Shown here piece by piece: positions 32,479 through 40,892 of a stretch of 45,432 nt of DNA. Both the position numbers and the translations under genes were made by a program. The notes under the pieces were generated by a model that was not told the origin of the DNA, did no database searches, and worked only from the letters and a program-made list of their open reading frames with translations. Position 1 is the stretch's first letter; each line of letters begins with the position of its first letter. The stretch lies in contig CAWAWJ010000004.1 in NCBI GenBank assembly GCA_963785735.1, positions 1-45,432 on the forward strand, read 5' to 3'. Source of the DNA: REEB95 sp963785735 (GTDB taxonomy: Bacteria > Pseudomonadota > Alphaproteobacteria > ATCC43930 > CGMCC-115725).

Positions 32479-34377
32479 CTACTCCGGCTTATCGCCGCCC
32501 GAACGCGAGCGCCACCAGCGCCAGCGCTGGATCGGGCGGACGACGCCGCGGCGGTAGAGCAGCGGGAACGGATTGCGCTGGCGGTTGGGCGCGAAGGGAT
32601 TGATGGTGTCGACCACCGCCTCGCCCATGGTTTCGAGCGCGATGATTCCGGCGATGTCCTCGACCCGCGGCACCAGCGCGCGCGGACGCACGATGATGGC
32701 AAGCCGCGCGCCGTGGCGCGCCACCCTCCCGATCACCTCGGCCATGGTATCGCCCGGCCGCGCGAGCGTGTAATCCGTGCGGGCGACGTCGCCCAGCCTG
32801 ACGGTGGCGTCGCGCGCCTGCCACAGCTTGAATCCGGGATCGAGGCGCAGATAGCCCGCGAGCCTCTTGCCGTCGGCGGCCATGACATAGAGCGGCCGTC
32901 CGGTTTCCTCGAGCCCGGCGATGGTCTCGTCGAGCGTGGCCGAGGCGGGACAGAGCTTGAAATCGGGCGACATCGCGCGCTCCGCCTTGCGGATGCGGTA
33001 GACATTGGCCTGGAGCGAATCCGGCACCTCGCGGCCCTTCTCGAACAGCTTCCAGGTGTAGATCGACTGGCTCAAGAGCGCGCGGCGCACCGAGATCGCG
33101 ATGGTGACGACCAGGATCATCGGCACGATCACGTTGTAGTCGCGGGTCAGCTCGAACACCATGACGATGGCGGTCATCGCCGCGCCGATGGTGCCGCCGA
33201 GCATGCCCGCCATGCCGACGATGGCGAAATCGGTGATCGAGGTGTTGAGATCGGGCCACGCCCATTGCGTGACGACGCCCATCGCGCCGCCGAGCGATCC
33301 GCCGAGCACCAAGGCGGCCGAGAACATGCCGCCCGAGCCGCCGGTGCCGATGGTGACGGCGCTGGCGGCGAGCTTGGCCGCGAACAGCAGCAGGAACAGC
33401 CAAAGCGCGGTGGTCTCGCCGCGCAGGATGTCCTGCAAGAGCGCGTAGCTCGGACCCTGCACGTAATAATGGCCGGTCGTCAGCATCAGCCCGTAGAAGG
33501 TCAGGCCCACGAACAGCATGCCGATGACGTGGCGCAACACCGGGGTCGGCGCGATCCGGGCGGCGGCGCGCTCGACCCAACCGACCAGCCAGATCATGAA
33601 CCACGAGGCGAAGCCCAGCACGATGCCGAAGGCGGCGAAGGCCAGCAGGCTCAACACGCCCGAAATGCGGAAATGGGTGGCGGTCACGGTCTCGACCAGG
33701 AATGTCGGTTGCAGGCCGTTGTAGAAGCGCGAAACGAAGGTGCCGGCGCCGGCGGCGATGGTCACCGGCAGCAATGTCCGGGCGCTGATCTCGGGCATCA
33801 TCAGCTCGATGGCGAAGACGGTGGAGCCCAAGGGCGCGTTGAAGGCGGCGGCCAGGCCCGCCGCCGCGCCCGCCGCCACCAGGGTCAGGCGCTGCCACTG
33901 CACCAGCCCGATGAGGCGGCCGAGGCGCGAGGACAACGCCGCGCCGATCTGCACGCTCGCGGCCTCGAGCCCGACCGATCCGCCGGTGCCGCTCTGGATG
34001 CCGGCGGCGAGCGACTTGACGATCGCCGAGAGCGAACGCACCAGGCCCTCGCGGTTATAGACCGCGTCGATCACGTCGGAGACGCCCTGGCCCTGCCGGT
34101 CCGGCGCCTGAAGCCGCATGAGGCCGATCACGGCGAGCCCGCCCAAGGCGGGGGAGAGAATGACCAGCGGCCCGAGCCAACCGAGCGGCGTGTGCAAATT
34201 GGGGTTGTAGTAGAACGAGAACTCGCCGAGGAAGAACAGGTTGTGGATGCCCGCCACCAGCGCGCGGAAGGCCACGGTGAGGAAACCCGTGACCGTGCCG
34301 ATGACCAGGGCAAACGCCGAAAGCTCGATCAGGCTGGCGAAACGCTCGCGTTGCGGGGGACGTGGGATATCGCTCAA
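32479..34377 (-). CDS. CLC-family chloride channel/transporter with CBS domains, atypical selectivity motifs
   Basis: A 632-residue CLC protein: membrane domain to about residue 440, then paired CBS domains in the cytoplasmic tail (about 465-590). The four ion-pathway motifs differ from the classical ones: GSGIP is GQGVS (96-100), GREGP is GLEAA (136-140, keeping the gating glutamate E138), GxFxP is GMFSA (350-354), and the inner proton glutamate region FIIEE becomes FAIEL (leucine at 192). An exchanger losing that inner glutamate often behaves more like a channel, so function and ion preference are open. Translation starts at TTG 34377 after GGAGC. It converges with the GlcG-like gene. Confidence 0.85.
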   Translation of the reverse strand: MSDIPRPPQRERFASLIELSAFALVIGTVTGFLTVAFRALVAGIHNLFFLGEFSFYYNPNLHTPLGWLGPLVILSPALGGLAVIGLMRLQAPDRQGQGVSDVIDAVYNREGLVRSLSAIVKSLAAGIQSGTGGSVGLEAASVQIGAALSSRLGRLIGLVQWQRLTLVAAGAAAGLAAAFNAPLGSTVFAIELMMPEISARTLLPVTIAAGAGTFVSRFYNGLQPTFLVETVTATHFRISGVLSLLAFAAFGIVLGFASWFMIWLVGWVERAAARIAPTPVLRHVIGMLFVGLTFYGLMLTTGHYYVQGPSYALLQDILRGETTALWLFLLLFAAKLAASAVTIGTGGSGGMFSAALVLGGSLGGAMGVVTQWAWPDLNTSITDFAIVGMAGMLGGTIGAAMTAIVMVFELTRDYNVIVPMILVVTIAISVRRALLSQSIYTWKLFEKGREVPDSLQANVYRIRKAERAMSPDFKLCPASATLDETIAGLEETGRPLYVMAADGKRLAGYLRLDPGFKLWQARDATVRLGDVARTDYTLARPGDTMAEVIGRVARHGARLAIIVRPRALVPRVEDIAGIIALETMGEAVVDTINPFAPNRQRNPFPLLYRRGVVRPIQRWRWWRSRSGGDKPE

Positions 34378-34516
34378 TCAATGCTCCGCTTCCACGCGCC
34401 CGGAACGGCGGTGGCGATGCCCCCCTCTTTAGCCAATCTATCGCGGGATTGCGGCCCGCGCCACCTTCTCTCTTCCCTCTTGCAACCCCGGCCGCGCTCG
34501 GCGAAGTTCGAATTCC

Positions 34517-34951
34517 ATGAGCGAGATCGTGTCCTTCCAAATGCCGCCGCGCGTGCCGCCGGTCGAGCCCGATCTGCTGTCCTCGGCGGTCTATCTGTTC
34601 GGCGAATATCTCGACGGTTTGAGCCGCGACGCGGTGGTGGACGAGGAGGGCGAAAGCGAGCCGGTCGATATCGACACCCGCGCCGTGCTCGACCTCATCG
34701 CCCAGAACCTCGGCACCGGCGTGACCGAAACGCTGGCGCTGTTCCTGCGCGTCACCGCCTTGTTCCGCTTGCTGGCGACGGTGCCCGCGCTCGCCACTCT
34801 CGCCATCGAGAAGCCGGCCGAGGGCGGCATGCTGACCGAGACCGCGCTGGTGGCGGCGGCGCGGCTCGATCTCGCCGTCCGGCGCGCGGGACGCGAAGGC
34901 AGCGCCGATTACGATCCCAAGGAATTCCGCGAAGCGCTCGAAGGAGAATAA
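34517..34951 (+). CDS. Hypothetical protein, acidic, 144 aa
   Basis: Not recognised. The 144 residues have no signal peptide and no membrane segment long enough to trust, although LFLRVTALFRLLATVPALATLA (about residues 75-96) is hydrophobic and could be an amphipathic or buried helix. The middle is acidic (VVDEEGESEPVDIDT). The ends look helical, and the last part, DYDPKEFREALEGE, is charged. A clear Shine-Dalgarno is lacking before ATG 34517. Codon use matches its neighbours, which supports it being real. It is transcribed divergently from the CLC gene and stops three bases before the convergent efflux pump gene. An open frame on the opposite strand is poorer. Confidence 0.6.
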   Translation: MSEIVSFQMPPRVPPVEPDLLSSAVYLFGEYLDGLSRDAVVDEEGESEPVDIDTRAVLDLIAQNLGTGVTETLALFLRVTALFRLLATVPALATLAIEKPAEGGMLTETALVAAARLDLAVRRAGREGSADYDPKEFREALEGE

Positions 34952-34954
34952 TCT

Positions 34955-36499
34955 CTACTCAATACCCGGCGCCGGGCCGGCCAAGGGCTTCGCGCGGCGC
35001 AGCAACAGCAGCAGCGGCATCGAGGCGAGCGCGACCCACATGATCAGCAGGAAATCGTTGAGATAGGACTGGATCGCCGCCTGCCGGTTGACCTCGGCGT
35101 CGAGCGCGGCGAGCCCAGCCGTGCTGTGGATGCTCCAATACGCCTGCACGCCGGGCTGGAGCAGCGGCGCGTTATAGGGCGAGACGCCGGATGCTATCGC
35201 CTGGTGGTTCGCCTGGATGCCCCGCGCCAACGCGCTTTCAACGGCGGAAATGCCGATCGAGGCGCCGACATTGCGCACCAGGCTGAAAATGCCCGCGCCC
35301 TCCGTTCTCAATCTCACATCGAGCGTCGTGAAAGCGATGGTGGTGAGCGGCACGAACAGAAACCCCATGCCGAAGCCCTGGATCATGCCGGTGATCAGCA
35401 CCGGCGCCATGCCCATGTCGGGCGAGAACCGGCCCATCTGCCAGAGCGAATAGGATGTCACGGCGAAGCCGAAGAGCAGCATCAGGCGGATATCGACCTT
35501 GTTCGCCAGCCGCCCGACGATGAGCATGCCCGCCATGGTGGCGATGCCGCGCGGCGCCAGCACAAGGCCGGTCGTCACCGTGGGATAGCCGTACAAATCC
35601 TGGAGGAAGGGCGGCATCAGCGCGAGCGTGCCGTACAGCACCACGCCGACCACGGCGATGAAGACGCAGCCGATGACGAAATTCCGGTCCTTCAACAGCG
35701 CCCGGTTCAAGAACGAATTGTCGGCCCAGGCGGTATGCACCACGAACACCCAGAAACCGGCCACCACCAGGCCGAAATAAATCCGGATCTCGGTCGAACC
35801 GAACCAGTCCTTCAACTCGCCGCGGTCGAGCAGCATCTGCGCCGCGCCCACCGCGATGCTCAACATGAAAAAGCCGAAGAAATCGAAGGAGCGCGAGCGG
35901 TCGGTCCGGGTTTCGGTCAGGAACGCCACCATGCCGAGGAAGCAGAGAATGCCGATCGGCACGTTGATGTAGAACACCCAGCGCCAGTTATATTCGTCGG
36001 TGAGATAGCCCCCGAGCGTCGGGCCCAGGATCGGGCCCAGCATGATGCCGGCGCCCCAGATCGCCATCGCCTGGGGGTGTTTCTCGCGCGGATTGATGTC
36101 GAGCAGCACGGCTTGCGAGAGCGGCACCAGCGCCGCGCCGAATAGGCCCTGCAACAGGCGGAAGATCACCATCTCGTCGATGTTGGCGGCGATGCCGCAC
36201 AAGGCCGAGGCGGCCGTGAAGCCCGCGATCGAAACCAGGAACAGCTTCTTGCGGCCGTAATGCAAGGCGAGCCAGCCGCACAGCGGCGTCGCCACCGCGG
36301 CGGCGACGATATAGGAGGTCAGCACCCAGGCGATCTGGTCCTGCGCCACCGACAGGCTCCCTTGCATGTCGGGCAGCGCGACATTGGCGATGGTGGTGTC
36401 GAGCGCCTGCATGATGGTCGCCAGCATGATCGAAATCGTGATCAGGCCGCGATGGGCGACCATCTCGCCCGGCGCCGGCGCCGCCGCCGCAGGTGGCAT
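34955..36499 (-). CDS. DHA2-family MFS efflux pump, EmrB-like
   Basis: A 514-residue, 14-helix MFS drug/proton antiporter. VMLATIMQALDTTIANVALP-type sequence (here IMLATIMQALDTTIANVALP) is the DHA2 motif D1, GWLALHYGRKKLFLVSIAGF the motif A loop, and GPILGPTLGGYLTDEYNWRW the motif C antiporter helix. With the EmrA-like adaptor upstream in the same operon it would form an inner-membrane pump reaching an outer-membrane channel; no TolC gene is in the window. ATG 36499 follows GGGAGCGG, 20 bases after the EmrA stop. The third gene of the MarR-EmrA-EmrB unit. Confidence 0.93.
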   Translation of the reverse strand: MPPAAAAPAPGEMVAHRGLITISIMLATIMQALDTTIANVALPDMQGSLSVAQDQIAWVLTSYIVAAAVATPLCGWLALHYGRKKLFLVSIAGFTAASALCGIAANIDEMVIFRLLQGLFGAALVPLSQAVLLDINPREKHPQAMAIWGAGIMLGPILGPTLGGYLTDEYNWRWVFYINVPIGILCFLGMVAFLTETRTDRSRSFDFFGFFMLSIAVGAAQMLLDRGELKDWFGSTEIRIYFGLVVAGFWVFVVHTAWADNSFLNRALLKDRNFVIGCVFIAVVGVVLYGTLALMPPFLQDLYGYPTVTTGLVLAPRGIATMAGMLIVGRLANKVDIRLMLLFGFAVTSYSLWQMGRFSPDMGMAPVLITGMIQGFGMGFLFVPLTTIAFTTLDVRLRTEGAGIFSLVRNVGASIGISAVESALARGIQANHQAIASGVSPYNAPLLQPGVQAYWSIHSTAGLAALDAEVNRQAAIQSYLNDFLLIMWVALASMPLLLLLRRAKPLAGPAPGIE

Positions 36500-36519
36500 T
36501 TAGATCCGCTCCCGGGGGA

Positions 36520-37722
36520 TCACGGCTTGCCGGGCGCGGGGGCCGGTTGCGGCTCGGCGGGCGCCGTGGTTTGCGGCTCGGGATTCACGTCTTGCTGCTC
36601 CGCGGCTGGCGCGGGCGCGGGCGCCGCAACCGGTGTCGGCGGCGTGGGCTTATGCCAGGCGCCGAAGCGGGAATAGCCGGTATCGACCTCGACAGTGGCG
36701 CTCATGCCGGCGCGCAGCGGATGGGACGGATCGGGATTGTCGATGACGAGGCGCACCGGGATGCGCTGCACCACCTTGACCCAGTTGCCGGTGGCGTTTT
36801 GCGGCGGCAGCACCGAGAATTCCGAGCCGGTACCGGCGCCGATCGATTCCACATGCGCGGTGAAGGTCTTGTCCGGATAGGTGTCGATATCCACCGTGGC
36901 ATGGTCGCCCGGCAGCATGTGGGTCAGGTCGGTTTCCTTGAAATTGGCCTCGATCCAGACATTCTGGGTCGAGATCAGCGCGAAGGCCGGCACCGAGGCG
37001 TTCAAATATTCGCCCACCGGCAAATTCGCCACCTTGGTGACGATGCCGTCGGAGGGGGCGGTCACCACCGTGTGCGACAGATCGAGCGCCGCCTGATCCA
37101 CCTGCGCCTGCGCCTGCTGCACCAGCGGATGCTGGCCGGTCGGGATATCGGCGTCGTTGGCAAGGCTCGCCAGCAGATTGTCGAGCTGCTGTCCGTTGGC
37201 CGCGAGCTGCTGGCGCGCGACGTCGAGATTGTTCTTGGCCTCGTCGAATTTTGCCTGCGAGGTGACGTGGCTTGCCAGCATCTGCTGCTGGCGGTCGAAC
37301 TCCTTCTGGCGGTAGGCAGCCGTGTCCTGCGCCGCCTTGATGTCGGCCTGTTTCTGGCGGTAATTGGCCTTGAGGCCGTCGATCTGGAGCCTGACCGCGG
37401 CGAGGTTGGCATTGGCGTGTTCGAGCGCGATGCGGAAGGCGCTATCGTCGAGCTTGAACAGCACGTCGCTCTGATGAACCGGCTGGTTGTCGCCGACATC
37501 GACCTCGACGACGCGGGCGCCGACATCGGCGCTGATCGAGATCTTGTCGGCCTTGACATAGGCGTCGTCGGTCGAGACGTAACGCCCGCCGCCGAAATAG
37601 AGATAGGCCGCGACCGCGAGAACGAGGAGCGGCCCCAGGATGAGCAGCAGCAGCCGATTGCGGCCGGTGCCCATGCGCCGGAGGCGCGAATTTTCCTGGC
37701 TCGGTTCGTTGGCGTCGATCAT
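36520..37722 (-). CDS. HlyD-family periplasmic adaptor, EmrA-like
   Basis: A 400-residue membrane fusion protein. One N-terminal membrane helix (LLLLILGPLLVLAVAAYLYF) is followed by the lipoyl half-motif YVSTDDAYVKADKISISADV, a coiled-coil hairpin (about 95-215, rich in Gln and Ala), the second half-motif and the beta-barrel ending IPVRLVIDNPDPSHPLRAGM. The last 55 residues are a long Pro/Ala-rich tail (PTPPTPVAAPAPAPAAEQQ), which is longer than in typical EmrA. It bridges the EmrB-like pump to an outer-membrane channel. Its ATG overlaps the marR stop (ATGA). Confidence 0.92.
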   Translation of the reverse strand: MIDANEPSQENSRLRRMGTGRNRLLLLILGPLLVLAVAAYLYFGGGRYVSTDDAYVKADKISISADVGARVVEVDVGDNQPVHQSDVLFKLDDSAFRIALEHANANLAAVRLQIDGLKANYRQKQADIKAAQDTAAYRQKEFDRQQQMLASHVTSQAKFDEAKNNLDVARQQLAANGQQLDNLLASLANDADIPTGQHPLVQQAQAQVDQAALDLSHTVVTAPSDGIVTKVANLPVGEYLNASVPAFALISTQNVWIEANFKETDLTHMLPGDHATVDIDTYPDKTFTAHVESIGAGTGSEFSVLPPQNATGNWVKVVQRIPVRLVIDNPDPSHPLRAGMSATVEVDTGYSRFGAWHKPTPPTPVAAPAPAPAAEQQDVNPEPQTTAPAEPQPAPAPGKP

Positions 37723-38201
37723 CGCGCGAACCCCGCGCCGTCGGCGCTTTTTTCCGAGATATTGCCGCGCACCCGCAGCAGCAGATCGATCAATTTCTCG
37801 CGCTCCGCGGCCGACAGCCCGGCCAGCGCCTCGGTCCGGGTCGCCAGCCCCACCTCGATCATGCGCTCGAACACCGGCTTGGCCTTGGCCGTGAGATAGA
37901 GGAGCCGCGCGCGCCGGTCCTTGGCATCGGGGCGGCGCTCGACCCAGCCCGCCTCTTCCATGCGGTCGATCAATCGCGCGAGCGAGATCGGCTCGATCTC
38001 CAAGAGCTCGGCGATGCGCGCCTGGTTCAGCCCCTCATGCACGGCGAGGCGGAACAGCACCTGGCATTGCGCGCGGGTCAAGCCGATGGCGCGGGCCTTC
38101 TGGTCGAAGCGTTTGCTGAAGAGCCGCGCGGTTTCGTGCAGCACGAAGCCGAAGGCGCGCTCGATATCGTAGCCGGGCGCGAGCTTTGTCAGCTTTGTCA
38201 T
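37719..38201 (-). CDS. MarR-family transcriptional regulator
   Basis: A 160-residue winged-helix regulator. The HTH and wing are QARIAELLEIEPISLARLID RMEEAGWVERRPDAKDRRAR in continuous order (about residues 55-100), the standard MarR pattern, between dimerising helices. It leads the operon with the EmrA- and EmrB-like pump genes and probably represses it until a ligand binds. A perfect 14-bp palindrome lies 13 bases upstream inside its own promoter. ATG 38201 has no Shine-Dalgarno and would be almost at the transcription start, suggesting a leaderless mRNA; TTG 38210 overlaps the -10 element and is unlikely. Confidence 0.9.
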   Translation of the reverse strand: MTKLTKLAPGYDIERAFGFVLHETARLFSKRFDQKARAIGLTRAQCQVLFRLAVHEGLNQARIAELLEIEPISLARLIDRMEEAGWVERRPDAKDRRARLLYLTAKAKPVFERMIEVGLATRTEALAGLSAAEREKLIDLLLRVRGNISEKSADGAGFAR

Positions 38202-38209
38202 AAGCGCCA

Positions 38210-38237
38210 ATATAATAAGCTAGCTTATGAATATCAA
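38210..38237 (-). promoter_or_regulatory. Promoter and MarR operator of the efflux operon
   Basis: On the minus strand: TTGATA (38237-38232), a 16-base spacer, then TTATAT (38215-38210). The spacer is occupied almost entirely by the perfect palindrome ATAAGCTAGCTTAT (38215-38228). A dimer bound there would block RNA polymerase, the usual mode of MarR autorepression. The expected start of transcription, near 38203, is two or three bases from the ATG at 38201. Confidence 0.65.
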
Positions 38238-38297
38238 TATCTCAACTTTTAGGGACATTCGCGCAAGAAAGACCCGCCGCGCAGCACAGAATCGGGC

Positions 38298-38313
38298 CGG
38301 GCCTTCAGGCCCG
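38298..38313. repeat. Small inverted repeat downstream of SDR gene
   Basis: CGGGCC-TTCA-GGCCCG, a perfect 6-bp stem, lies between the SDR stop and the MarR promoter. It might weakly end the SDR transcript, but there is no T run. Its right part belongs to a 25-base sequence that recurs near the end of the window (38304-38328 and 45378-45402). Confidence 0.35.
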
Positions 38314-38357
38314 AGGCGTCGTGCGAAGCCAAGAAAAAATAAGCACGCCCGAAAATG

Positions 38358-39164
38358 TTAAGGCATCAACCCGCCGCCATTGACGTGCAGCACCTGGCCG
38401 CTGACGAAGGACGAGCCGGGCCCGAGCAGGAACAGGATCGGCCCGGTGATGTCCTCGGCCACCGCCATGCGGCCGAGCGGCACCTGCTTGGCATAGACCT
38501 CGCGGTCCACGCGCGGATTGGCGTTGGGTGAATCGGGCGGCCTTCCGGTGCCGCCTTCGTGAAAGCGGGTGTCGACCGCGCCGGGCGCCACGGTGTTGGC
38601 GCGGATTTGCGGCGCCAATTCGAGCGCCAGGGTCTTGGTGAAATTCGCCACCGCCGCCTTGGACGCGGCATAGGCGGAAAGCCCGCCGCGCGTCCGCACC
38701 GCCAGGCCCGAGGCGGTGTTGACGATGGCGGGATGCCCGCCCGCTTGCGCCGCCGCTTTCAGCAGCGGCAGCGCCGCCCGGCAGCAGAGATATGTGGTGC
38801 GCAAGCTGCCGTTCACCGTCTCGTCCCATTCGGCGAGCGAAAGCTCATCGAACGGAACGTGCCGGTTCGGGAATCCCGCCAGATTGACGAGCCCGTCGAG
38901 CCTGCCGCCGAATTCCCGGCCAAGGCTGGCGAAGGCGTTCTTCACCTGCGCTTCGTCGGTCGCGTCGAGGGCGAGCGAAAGCGCCACGCCCTTGGCCGGC
39001 GGCGATTCATCGATCGCGCGCTTCAGGTCGAGCACCGCCACCTTCAATCCGATGCCGATCGCGGCCTTGACCAAGGCCTGGCCGATACCGCCGCAGCCGC
39101 CGACCACGGCCAAGAGCGATCCCTTCCCCGGCGCCAGCCGCGCGTAATCGATATTATTCAGCAG
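38358..39164 (-). CDS. SDR-family NAD(P)-dependent oxidoreductase (probable CTG start)
   Basis: A classical short-chain dehydrogenase. The nucleotide loop is LLAVVGGCGGIGQALVKAAI, the catalytic serine lies in IVNTASGLAV and the Tyr-Lys pair in SAYAASKAAV; the C-terminal GQVLHVNGGGLMP is standard. The start is odd. TTG 39113 would cut off the first strand before the glycine motif. The frame extends upstream through NNIDYARLAPGKGSL to CTG at 39164, which has GAGG eight bases before it; no ATG, GTG or earlier TTG is available before a stop. The CTG start would overlap the end of the upstream carrier gene by 11 bases. The substrate is unknown, but linkage to an aromatic-acid carrier suggests a catabolic role. 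Confidence 0.78.
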   Translation of the reverse strand: MLNNIDYARLAPGKGSLLAVVGGCGGIGQALVKAAIGIGLKVAVLDLKRAIDESPPAKGVALSLALDATDEAQVKNAFASLGREFGGRLDGLVNLAGFPNRHVPFDELSLAEWDETVNGSLRTTYLCCRAALPLLKAAAQAGGHPAIVNTASGLAVRTRGGLSAYAASKAAVANFTKTLALELAPQIRANTVAPGAVDTRFHEGGTGRPPDSPNANPRVDREVYAKQVPLGRMAVAEDITGPILFLLGPGSSFVSGQVLHVNGGGLMP

Positions 39165-40533
39165 CGTCTAGCACCTCGCGCCGGCCCAGCCCGTATCCCT
39201 TGAAGCGGGTCTTATAGAGCGAGATCAGGAGCAGGCAGGCGAGGAAGCCGATGCAGCTCGGGATCGTCCATATCATGAACAGCTGCTGCAACGGCAGATG
39301 CTGGGCCACCAGATAGCCGCCCAGGATCGGCCCGACGATCGAGCCGAAGCGGCCGATGCCGAAGGCCCAGCCCGAGCCGAGGGATCGCACCGCGGTCGGA
39401 TAGATCATGCCCGAGGCCGCGTTCAATCCGAACTGGAGTCCGAGGACGCAGAATCCCGCGACGAAGGCCGAGGCCAGCACCAGGTTCTGCGACTGGTCGG
39501 CGAAATAGCCGATGCCGGCGATCGCCGGCACCGCCACCGCGAACAGCACCAGCACCGGCAGGAAGCCCTTGCTGTCGACGATCCGGCAGATCGCCAGGCC
39601 GCCGACGGTGCCGCCGAGCTGGATGAGCGTGGTGGCGAACGCGGCCGCGTCCGGGTTCAGCACCTGGGTGGTCTTGAGGATGGTGGGCATCCAGCTCACC
39701 ATGAAGTAGAAGCCCATCAGGTTCATGCTGAAGCACAGCCAAAGCAGCGGCGTGATGAAGGCGAGCCCGCCCTGGAACAGCTGCGCCGGCGAAACGCTGC
39801 TCACCTTGCGCTCGTCGGCGATGATGAACTGCGCATCGGCGCCGACGGTGAGCGACGGCGCGAGGCGCCGAAGCTGCCGTTCCGCCCGGGCGCGCCGGCC
39901 GCGCACGACCAGATATTTGAGCGATTCCGGCAGCAGGAACAAGGCCGCCACCGCCATCAGGATCGGCAGCGCGCCGCCGATGAAGAAAATCGCCTGCCAG
40001 CCGTAACTCGGCGCCAGATATATCGAGACCCAGCCGGGGATCGCGCCGCCGAAGGTGACGCCGGTGAACATCAGGATGATGATGGTGGCGCGGATGCGCT
40101 TGGGCGCGAATTCGGCGTTGAGCGCGATCAAATTCGGCAACATGCCGCCGATGCCGAGGCCGGCGAGGAAGCGCAGAAGCCGCAGATCCTCGAGCGAGGT
40201 GGCCCAGCAGCAGGCGAGCGTGAAGCCGCCGAAGATCAGGCTCGACAGGATGGTCGCGGTCTTGCGGCCGAAATGGTCGCCCAGATATCCCAGCACCGGC
40301 GCGCCGAACAGCATGCCGAACAGGCTGGCGCTGAAGACGGTACCCATGAACGGCCCGGGCGCGGCGACGCCCCAGGCCTTGATGACCAACGGCCCGGCGA
40401 AGGCGATCGCCGATATGTCGTAGCCGTCGAAGGTGATGATGAGGAACGACAAGATCAACAGGAACCACATGAACCCGTCCATCTTGCGGTCGTCGATGAT
40501 GCGGGCGACGTCGACAGTCGGCGCGGCGGCCAT
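39154..40533 (-). CDS. MFS transporter, aromatic acid:H+ symporter (AAHS) family
   Basis: A 459-residue 12-helix carrier. SFLIITFDGYDISAIAFAGP in the first helix carries the DGYD-type motif of AAHS proteins such as PcaK and BenK, followed by GYLGDHFGRKTATILSSLIF (motif A) and RFLAGLGIGGMLPNLIALNA. LGLQFGLNAASGMIYPTAVR and SLGSGWAFGIGRFGSIVGPI are the matching C-terminal blocks. It probably takes up an aromatic or related organic acid with protons. ATG 40533 follows AGGAGGGGAAACGCATC. The SDR gene overlaps its end, so the two are likely one operon, but no ring-cleavage genes are in the window. Confidence 0.87.
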   Translation of the reverse strand: MAAAPTVDVARIIDDRKMDGFMWFLLILSFLIITFDGYDISAIAFAGPLVIKAWGVAAPGPFMGTVFSASLFGMLFGAPVLGYLGDHFGRKTATILSSLIFGGFTLACCWATSLEDLRLLRFLAGLGIGGMLPNLIALNAEFAPKRIRATIIILMFTGVTFGGAIPGWVSIYLAPSYGWQAIFFIGGALPILMAVAALFLLPESLKYLVVRGRRARAERQLRRLAPSLTVGADAQFIIADERKVSSVSPAQLFQGGLAFITPLLWLCFSMNLMGFYFMVSWMPTILKTTQVLNPDAAAFATTLIQLGGTVGGLAICRIVDSKGFLPVLVLFAVAVPAIAGIGYFADQSQNLVLASAFVAGFCVLGLQFGLNAASGMIYPTAVRSLGSGWAFGIGRFGSIVGPILGGYLVAQHLPLQQLFMIWTIPSCIGFLACLLLISLYKTRFKGYGLGRREVLDAAE

Positions 40534-40700
40534 GATGCGTTTCCCCTCCTGGGTGCGCCCGGCTTTGCCGGGCAACCGTATTTTTCTGGTTTTGCCCATT
40601 ATCCGCCGGGCCCGGTCCGGGGTCAAACCGGAACCGGGCCTCGCCCGCCCTTGTCCATGGATGCGCTGTCCCCCCGGCCGCTTCGCGCTATAGTGGGGAT

Positions 40701-40892
40701 ATGCAGATCGTGCTGCCCATTCTCGTCGTCCTCGCCATGCTGGCCGTGCTCGCCTCGCTGTTCGGCGGCATTATCAACATGGCCATGGGCGGCGATCCCA
40801 AGCGCTCGAACATGTTCATGCGCTACCGCATCTGGTTCCAGGGCGGGGCGCTGCTGCTGTTCGTCATTTTCATGATGCTCTACCGGCGCTGA
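40701..40892 (+). CDS. Twin transmembrane helix small protein (HIG1-like)
   Basis: A 63-residue membrane protein: helix one IVLPILVVLAMLAVLASLFG, a short loop MAMGGDPKRSNMFMRYRIWF, and helix two GGALLLFVIFMMLYRR. The two-helix hairpin with the conserved RSN-x-x-MR-x-R-x-x-x-Q loop is the alphaproteobacterial twin-TM family, distantly like mitochondrial HIG1 proteins that associate with respiratory complexes; that role is not shown for this one. Its stop overlaps the start of the adenosyltransferase gene (TGATG), a pairing found across alphaproteobacteria. Confidence 0.88.
   Translation: MQIVLPILVVLAMLAVLASLFGGIINMAMGGDPKRSNMFMRYRIWFQGGALLLFVIFMMLYRR

Noticed and set aside
32713..35043. Plus-strand open frame of 776 codons opposite the CLC gene
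   Set aside because: Arg/Gln/His/Asp-rich shadow of a membrane-protein gene; no homology and no start context.
40689..40694. TATAGT as -10 element for the twin-TM gene
   Set aside because: No acceptable -35 at 15 to 19 bases upstream; not listed as a promoter.
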